Assembly: GCA_963580285.1 (NCBI GenBank)
Contig: OY757011.1
Coordinates: forward strand, 198,107,644-198,171,643
Direction of reading: 5' to 3'
DNA: 64,000 nucleotides
Source of the DNA: Lucinisca nassula
Lineage: Eukaryota > Mollusca > Bivalvia > Lucinida > Lucinidae
Shown here: piece after piece, positions 56,810-64,000 of the stretch
How the letters are laid out: the number at the start of each line of letters is the position of its first letter
How positions within the stretch are numbered: the stretch's first letter is position 1
Notes under the pieces: generated by a model
Databases searched by the model: none
Told to the model about the DNA's origin: nothing
Seen by the model: only the letters and a program-made list of their open reading frames with translations
Made by a program: the position numbers and the translations under genes

Positions 56810-57187
56810 ATAGAAGTAAAGGCAATTATCAGGAATCGATACACCCTGATAACCCTAACCTCCCATCAGAGACACCAAAGGGAAAGGAACACAAACACGA
56901 AATACCTAGGCCCAAATGGAAACATCAATAGTGGAAAGCCAAAGGGACAGTTATTACCCCACAAAGTCGCTTATTTGCCATCAAACACAAAAATATAAGC
57001 GTTACACACATTCAAAACGAACTATAACGGAAATAAATCGCGACTGAAGAACCGCCTTGGAACGGTCAGTGAAAAATGTTTCACTAGGGATAGGGTGGGG
57101 TGGCGTTTAAATGAATTCTACGCAGGCGCAATCTCGCCCATACTTCCGCCGTGATTTAGACAAATTATTTGTTCAGTACGTATGAAA
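56810..57187 (+). repeat. Family B copy, first of a tandem pair
   Basis: From 'atagaagtaaaggcaatta' to 'acgtatgaaaaatagaagt', where the second copy starts. Diverged. Confidence 0.8.
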
Positions 57188-57724
57188 AATAGAAGTGAAG
57201 GCAATGATCAGGAATCGATACAATCAACCCACAGCTCCCATCAGAGACACCAAAGGGAAAGAAGTACACACATGAAACAACAGACCTAATGGAAACATCA
57301 ATTGCAGAAGGCCAAAATGACAAATACTTCCTAACAAAATGGCCATTAGGCTATCCAAAATAAAATAATATAAGCATCACAAACACCCAAAGACAAACAA
57401 TAACAAAAATAAACCGCGACAGAAGAACCGCCTTGGAACGGTCAGCGGAAACGAATTCCACAGTGGGGCTTAAATCGATTTTACGTGGCCACAATCCTCG
57501 CCTTTACTTCCGTCGCGATTAAGACAAATAATTTGTTCAGTCCGCATGAAGCCCCCCCCCCCCCAAACTCATCCGTGCAGCATCTCCGTGAACACAAATA
57601 ATCAAACAACCACAGAGATGAAACAACGGTGAGGACTCGACAGCAAGAAACCACTGAAATGCTGGAGCAAAAAAAAAAAAAAAAAACAGTTAGACTTCGA
57701 TAGGTCCGACCAGATGTGTTAGAT
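57188..57724 (+). repeat. Family B copy, near full length
   Basis: From 'gaagtgaaggcaatgatca' to 'cttcgataggtccgaccag'. It carries a C run (57552-57564) and an A run (57669-57686). An inverted partial B follows at 57725-57900. Confidence 0.83.
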
Positions 57725-57900
57725 TCACTGATGAGTTAGAAAACCTTCAAGCGAACCAAACAAATACTTGTTTGAACAACAGTGAAAGTGAGGGCGAGGG
57801 TTGGGCTCCCGTAAAGTTAATTTAAACCCTACAGTAATTTTTACTGACCGTTCCAAGTCGATGCTTTTGCTGTGGTTCCTTCGTGTTTTATGCTGGTGGT
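57725..57900 (-). repeat. Family B fragment, inverted
   Basis: 'cactgatgagttagaaaacc' to 'tgaccgttccaagtcg' on the minus strand. It forms a head-to-head pair with the previous copy, and the MITE at 57925 follows. Confidence 0.7.
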
Positions 57901-57924
57901 TCTAATTCTTTCTCTAATTATTTA

Positions 57925-58351
57925 CAGTCGAACTTCAATGGCTCGAACACCTTTGGGACCGCGAAAATATGTTCGAGACAGGAGTAGTTCGAGCCACTGA
58001 GGTTACTGTCAGGAGGCATAACGATATACTTTCAGTCATCTTTTCGGTGTTCTATAATGAAAATGTATGAAATGTATGCTGTGTGTACTCATTAGAATCG
58101 CCTCACCGAGGCGATTCTAATGAGTACAAACAGCATACATTTGCAATGTATGCTGTGTACTCATTAGAATCGCCTCATCGAGGCGATTCTAATGAGTACA
58201 CACAGCATACATTTGCAAGATAAAAGACTAAAATCTTCTTAATTATCCTCCACTATTTCATATGTAGAGGATTTCGCGAGGGGCTCAAGAATTGGTTCGA
58301 CACATCCATAGTAAACGAGCCATTGGTGTTCGAGCCATCGAAGTTCTACTG
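57925..58351. mobile_element. pogo/Tigger-like MITE carrying two hairpins
   Basis: Terminal inverted repeats: 'cagtcgaacttcaatggctc' at 57925 and the reverse complement of 'cagtagaacttcgatggctc' ending at 58351. TA lies just outside both ends (57923-57924 and 58352-58353), as expected for Tc1/mariner/pogo insertion. The length is 427 bp without a transposase. Two internal palindromes (58070-58141, 58145-58213) share the family F hairpin core 'gtactcattagaatcgcctc'. Confidence 0.87.
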
Positions 58352-58502
58352 TATATTATTACGTCTATGATTCTGATTCTTCGCATTTTGGTTGTGTATA
58401 TTCAGTTACATTTGTCCTTTAAGTTTAATGTTTGACATGTTTGTGATTCTGTTGAATTTTCCTAAGTCTTCAGTGCAACATCTCCGAGAACACATAAATC
58501 AA

Positions 58503-61068
58503 ACAAGGTGACCATGATGGTCCTTTACCGCTCACCTGAGCTAAGAGCCAAAAGTTTTGCACGTGTCCCAGTGTCCTGTTTGAGACAAGACTTTAAAGGT
58601 TTTTCTCTAATATGTCTATGTAAAACCAGTGGGCCCCAGCACGGGGCCATTTTTGGCCGCAGGGCTATATTTTGAACAATTTTGGAAGAGGTCATCTAGA
58701 TGAAGTTTCATACTAAATAATAAAGACCTGGGCCTTCTGGTTTCAGACAAGAATATTTTAAAGCTTTCCCTATCATAAGCCTGCATAAAACCAGTGGGCC
58801 CCAGCATGGGGCCATTTTTGCCCCGAGGGCTATAATTTTAACAATCGCTGTAGAGGTCAACTATCTCTGTAGAGGTCAACTAGATGAAGCTTCATATCAA
58901 ATACCTTGGCCTTCTGGTCCCAGACAAGAATATTTTTAAAGGTTTCCCTTATATAAGCCTATGTAAAACCAGTGGGCTTCGGCGCGGGGGCTTTTTGGGG
59001 CCAAGGGCTATAATTTGAACAACCATGGTAGAGGTCCACTAGATGAAGCTACCAAATATACCGGATGATACCAAATATCAAAGACCTGGGACTTCTGGTT
59101 TCATACAAGAAGATTTTTAAAGGTTTTCCCTATATAAGCCTATGTTAAATCAGTGGGCCCCCGTGTGGGGCCATTTTTGGAACCACAGGGCTATAATTTG
59201 AACAATCTTCATAGCGGTCCACTAGATGAAGCTTCATACAAAATATCATAGACCTGGGCCTTCTGGTTTCAGACAAGAAGAACGGGCCCATCGGAGTCTA
59301 ACTGTTGGTTTTCTTTTGCTCCAGCATTTCAGTGGTTTCTTGCTGTCGAGTCCTCACCGTTGTCTCACCTCTGTGGCTCTTTGATTATTTGTGTTCACGG
59401 AGTTGTTGCACTGATGAGTTAGGAGGCCTTCATGCGGACTGAAAAAATTATGTGTCTAAATCACGACGGAAGTAAGGGCGAGGATTGTGGCCACGTAAAA
59501 TCGATTTAAGCCCCCCCCCCCCCCCCCCAGTGGACATCTTTCCACTGACCGTTCCAAGGCGGTCCTTCTGTGGCGATTTATTTATGTTGTTGTTTGTAAC
59601 TTACTGTGTGTATCACTTGTGTCTTTTTATTTTGGATGGCCATATGGCCATTTTGTGGGAAAGTAACTGTCCTTATGGCCTTCCTTTGTTTAGGTTTCCA
59701 CTATGGTCTGGTCGCTTAATGTTTGTGTTTCTTTCCCTTTGGTGTCTCTGGTGGGTGGAGTAATGTAATTGTATCGATTCCTGATCTTTGTTTTACTTCT
59801 ACTTTTCAAATGATTTCCCTATATAAGCCTATGTAAAACCAGTGGGCCCGGGCGCGGGGACATTTTTGGCCCCAGGGCTATAATTTGAACAATCGTGGTA
59901 GAGGTCCCTTGATGAAGCTCATTCCAAATATCAAAGACCTGGGCCTTGCGGTTTCAGGGAAGAAGAGTTTTAAAGATTTTCCCTATATAAGCCAATGTAA
60001 AACCAAAGGGCCCCGGGGCGGGAGCATTCTTTGTCCCAGGGCTATAATTTGAATAATGTTGGTAGAGGTCCACTAGATGAAGCTTCATACCAAATTACAA
60101 ACACCTGGGCCTTCTGGTTTCAGGCAAGAAGATTTTTAAAGGTTTCCCCTATATAAGCCTATGTAAAACCAGTGGGCTCAGGGGCGGGGTCATTTTTGGC
60201 CTCAGAGCAATAATATGAACAATCTTGATAGAGGTCCACTAGATGAAGCTTCATACCAAATATCAAAGACCTGGGCCTTCTGGTTTCAGACAAGAAAATT
60301 TTTTTAAAGGTTTTCCCTGTATAAGCATATGTAAAACCAGTGGCCCCCGTGTTGGGCCATTTTTGGCCCAAGGGCTATAATTTGAACAATCTTCGTAGCG
60401 GTCCACTTGATGAATCTTCAAACCAAATATCAAAGACCTGGACCTTCTGGTTTCAGACAAGAAGATTTTCAAAGGATTTCCTATATAAGCCTATGTAAAA
60501 CCAGTGAGCCCCGGCGCTGGGGCATTTTTGGCCCCAGGGCTATAATTTGAACAATCATTGTAGAGGTCCAGTAGATGAAGCTTCATACCAAATATCAAAG
60601 AACTTGGCCATGCGGTTTTAGAGAAGAAGAGTTTTAAAGATTTTCCCTATATAAGCCTATGTAAAACCAAAGGTCCCGGGGGTGGAAGCATTTCCGGCCC
60701 CAGGGCTATAATTTGAACAAACTTGGTAGAGGTCCACTAGATGAAGCTTCATACCAAATATCAAATACCTGGTCCTTCTGGTTTCAGACAAGAAGATTTT
60801 TAAAAGCTTTTTTTCTCATTTTTCCCCTTTTGTTGCCATGGCAACCAGAGTTCTGCATGGAATGGAATTCTTTAAACATCTTTGAGAGAGGACCACCCAA
60901 AGATCATTTCTGCCAAGTTTGGTCAAAATCTGTTCAATGGTTTAGGAGGAGATGTTATGTAAAGGAATTGTGGACGGACATCCGGACGGACGGACGACGA
61001 CGACGACGACGGACGGTGACCGATCACAATAGCTCCCCCGGAGCCTTGGACTCAGGTGAGCTAACAAC
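58503..61068 (+). mobile_element. HINE-like element with ~168-bp core repeats, nested in B
   Basis: The left end is 'aaggtgaccatgatggtcct' plus 'accgctcacctgagctaaga'. About 12 core units of ~168 bp follow, marked by 'atataagcctatgtaaaacc', 'ccagggctataatttgaaca' and 'ccactagatgaagcttcata'. Next come a transition block ('ttgttgccatggcaaccaga'), a (GACG/CGA)n tract (60980-61015) and the right end 'ggactcaggtgagctaac'. It shares end motifs with the element at 42541 but not the core unit. Family B sequence stops at 58502 ('cataaatcaaac') and resumes at 61069 ('aaccaaagagatgaaaca'). Confidence 0.75.
59283..59806 (-). repeat. Family B element, complete copy, nested in the HINE-like array
   Basis: From 'cgggcccatcggagtctaac' to 'ttgttttacttctac', minus strand. 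A C run of about 18 bp lies at 59510-59528. It shows the same ends as the copy at 44209. Confidence 0.87.
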
Positions 61069-61165
61069 CAAAGAGATGAAACAACACTGAGGACTCGACA
61101 ATAAGAAATAACTGAAATGGACTAGAAAAAATAAAACCAGCATTTAGAATCCTAGAAAATAAGGT
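61069..61165 (+). repeat. Family B, right part after the HINE-like insertion
   Basis: 'gatgaaacaacactgaggac' and 'gaaataactgaaatgg' match the 3' region of family B. The left part is at about 58465-58502. Confidence 0.72.
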
Positions 61166-61857
61166 TTGAAATGGGTCCTTTGGAGGCAAAGAATACACCA
61201 AACAAACGACAATAGCAGACTCGGTTTTATTTTAAATTGAGCCTGTTAATGGTCAGTACTTAAATGTGAATCACCGGCCACGCCCGCCAGCACCTGTTTA
61301 AGCAGAACTCTATTTTCAAAATGATTCTTAATGAACTCAATGATCACAAAGGACAAGAAATATATATAATATGCACAGTGCTGATGTATGGGGAGATTTT
61401 ACGGCCGCCAAATGGCAAAACACCAACTGCAGTGAAGATAAATAAGTTCTGAATAGTTGGGTCCTTTGGTCATATAGAAAGTACATGTAGTTTTGATGAG
61501 CAGTCTGATCTTGGGTCACACTGTTTGCCTGTATGGATAAATATTTTAATAGTTTGCAAAAAGAATCAGCAGACGACATTTACAGGGCTAACTCACGATT
61601 TTATTTTAGATTTTCGAAGCTAGTTATTCAGAATGCGTTGGCTTAACTAATGTTTTATTTACGTTTTTGTTATACAGACTGCATTGATGATAGAAATGCG
61701 CAGAGATTTCACTTTTGATAAAAAATGTGATTTTTGAACTGCCACGTTAATGCTATTTTAATCTAGGGTGCTTTGAGTTGACATGCAATTCTTAACGTGC
61801 TGACAAATGTAGTATCCGGTAAACATATCGTTGAGGTATCGCATTTTATACTTTCAG
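61166..61857. other. Degraded family D, then intron end
   Basis: 'tggaggcaaagaatacacca', 'tcacaaaggacaagaaatat' and 'ttttacggccgcca' (61173-61410) are a decayed family D unit. The rest leads to the splice acceptor 'ttttatactttcag' at 61857. Confidence 0.55.
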
Positions 61858-61932
61858 GATTAGAAATGACTTCAGTTTTGACACTGCTGTAACCAAACGC
61901 TATGGTTGTGAAGTTCATTCATTCGATCACAC
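61858..61932 (+). CDS. Exon of the METTL24-like gene (SAM-binding region)
   Basis: This 75 bp exon has a strong acceptor and donor GTGAGT. It enters with one base completing the Gly codon and leaves after two bases. It encodes 'IRNDFSFDTAVTKRYGCEV' and ends HSFDHT. Together with the YSFG residues of the previous exon, this forms the motif I equivalent (YSFGIxND.SFD) and the next strand ending in an acidic residue (HSFD) expected to contact the cofactor ribose. The family usually reads HSFDP; here the following residue is His. Further exons must lie beyond 64000, since no continuing exon was recognised in the last 2 kb. Confidence 0.9.
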
Positions 61933-64000
61933 GTGAGTATTATTATTATTATAGTATGTCATGAATTCAAAGTCCGTTAATTTGGCTTCAAAATGAAAGG
62001 GGGAGTTCCAGCCTATAGTAAATTTCCATAGGGTTCTGCCCACGCACAGATTTCCATGATATTGTGCATAATTAATGTCTGGTAAATGATTGTTCATTAC
62101 TTAGCTATTTCACTCTCAGATCTGCTTTCATTATAAATCTACAATGTTTTGTTTATTTCCACTTTCGAAAATAGGGGTACCCTCAAACAAGTGTATATAT
62201 ACATAACAGCTTCGTATGTTTTGGAGTTATTTTGTTCTCAGGCATCTTTGTAGTCATTTGTGATTATTTTTGTATCACATTTGGTATTGTTCAGTTGAAG
62301 TTCCATAGACCATGATCAATTTCATATGGATCAGACCCCAGATTTCACAACCATAAAATCTTTTGGAGTATGTTTGACTTTTGATTTCACATTGTTGCAG
62401 TTCTTGTCACCCCATCATTTTAACATGAAAATTGCCCATGTATATGTAGAACATTTTATCAAACTTTCTTGAAAATCTGAGACTGGTAACATACTGCATT
62501 TGAACATTGAATAGTAGTGGTCAGATTTTTAAATTTTTTTTCAAACCATTTGTAGATATGGTATAACATTTTCAATCGAGAAATTGCTCACCAATATAAA
62601 TATACACATGAATATATGTATGTTTAAACCTTGATTGTGTAGTATGAGCTCATTTAATCAGGATTTGCATCAGTTACGGTACCCTGGGGAACACCAAAAA
62701 CACAATTTATTTTGAGCGCTCATTAACAATTCATTAGGATTTTATTGAATATATATATTTCATTTCTTAACAGGCGTTTTTTGCATTTAATGTAATCCTA
62801 AAGCCTGCTGAAGCTTGTTGTGACAAAGATTGTTGAAATGGCAAGTAAAATGGATGTATCTATCACTTGACTCTCTGAACTGATGCAGTCTACTTAAAAA
62901 GTTTGAAAAGTCTGATTGTCATACCTGAATGGCACAGCTTGCTTGAATGGCCAAGAGTAATGATATTTTATTATGGTTGAGCCAGGTATGTCTTAATACC
63001 AAGGACAATATTTTCTGATCTTTTGGTTCACTGTATACTCAGATTATTGTAGACAAAATGGAAACACAATTGTGTTGGCTCTTTCGTCACTCTAACAATG
63101 CCCCCCCCCCCCCCCCGCAAAATCTGGACTAAAGCACAAACAAATGTCGCCTGCTGTGCAAATCAGTGTCAGAAAGTTATATTCTTAAATATGATCTATT
63201 TGAATTCTCAGATTTGATCCAGAAAGCAACCAGTTATTTTTTGAGTAACATGAATTAGTATTATAGAGAAGACCAATCAGTTCAGCTTTCAAACAATTTC
63301 AGATGAAGAAAAGAGCAAACGGTATATTTGCTATCGGTATTATGGAAAAATATAAAGCCAACTGCAGATTTTGGTTCAGAAATATAGTAGAAATAACAGC
63401 TGATTTACGCCATTTGCAAAAACAGATGAATACATAGCTAGAAAACTCAACACAGATGACAAATACTGCATACAGATGACTAAAAATGTGAATGGTATTA
63501 CAACATCTAAATATAATATCAGCTATCAAATGCATTAGTTACAGCAACTTGCCTTCTATCTATTTCATTTAGGGAAGTGTATACCAAATGCCAATTTTAC
63601 AAGAAGTTACAGTGTGACTAGCTCTGCATTTATTTTGAAGACTAAGACATTGTAGCTTACACTTTTGCAGATGTTATAATGAACCTAGAAACAATACAGA
63701 AAATAGTTTTCATAATCTCACAAAACCTTTGGTGGGGGAGCGTAGTGTGAGTCTCTTTGACCAAGTGATCTAAGAAAAAAGTACCAACACATGGACCGAT
63801 CAATCATTAGAACAAATGGAAAAATCAGTCTGCCCCTTCACAGTTAGCAATTTATTGGCGGCGCTTTTATTTTAAAGAAGAGAATGACAACAGCAAACAT
63901 AATTAAAGAAAAAAAATAGGACTATGCAAGTAATTTATTAAGCAGATTCAATAGGTCATTGCGTATTACTGACATAAAGTGTCTTTTTATTGCGGGGTTT
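61933..64000. other. Intron sequence, no exon recognised
   Basis: AT-rich, mostly unique sequence. A short ATT run is at about 61940 and a C run at 63101-63117. I found no open segment with matching splice sites in the phase needed to continue the gene, and no recognisable transposon. Confidence 0.5.

Overview
This is a eukaryotic, non-coding-dominated window, most likely from a mollusc (bivalve or gastropod; inferred from repeat types, not proven). Reasons: spliced exons with GT-AG borders; several tRNA-derived SINEs with target-site duplications (TSDs); Tc1-like, non-LTR and Polinton elements; and arrays of 150-170 bp core repeats ending in GACG-type microsatellites, like the pearl/CvA/HINE elements described in bivalves. 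No bacterial-type operon, rRNA, functional tRNA or CRISPR array is present. Most open reading frames here are accidental frames inside repeats.

Layout. 1-7.8 kb: a satellite of ~337 bp units that switches strand near 1655 and is interrupted by a ~0.9 kb foldback element. 8-23.5 kb: SINEs, microsatellites, a Tc1-like transposon whose transposase has lost a catalytic residue, and copies of two abundant dispersed families, called here C (SINE-like, ~300 bp) and B (~520 bp). 23.5-31.5 kb: two truncated LINEs pointing away from each other on either side of a seven-copy array of 574 bp units. 31.5-32.8 kb: a 17 bp pyrimidine-rich minisatellite. 33.8-64 kb: a plus-strand protein-coding gene with at least three well-supported exons (40256-40413, 56571-56699, 61858-61932) and one probable upstream exon (33777-33832). 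They encode the start of a methyltransferase-like (METTL24-type) domain. Its introns hold nearly everything else on the right half: hairpin-bearing elements (family F), two HINE-like arrays, three kinds of nested insertions, and a 4.37 kb internally deleted Polinton (46827-51199) with inverted termini, a broken integrase and a broken family B DNA polymerase.

The clearest biology is the METTL24-like gene, because exon phases match at every junction. The most instructive structure is the nesting, which gives a relative insertion order: SINE in Polinton integrase, SINE C in LINE, B in HINE, HINE in B, and SINEs in minisatellites. Repeat family letters (A-H) are labels made for this report.
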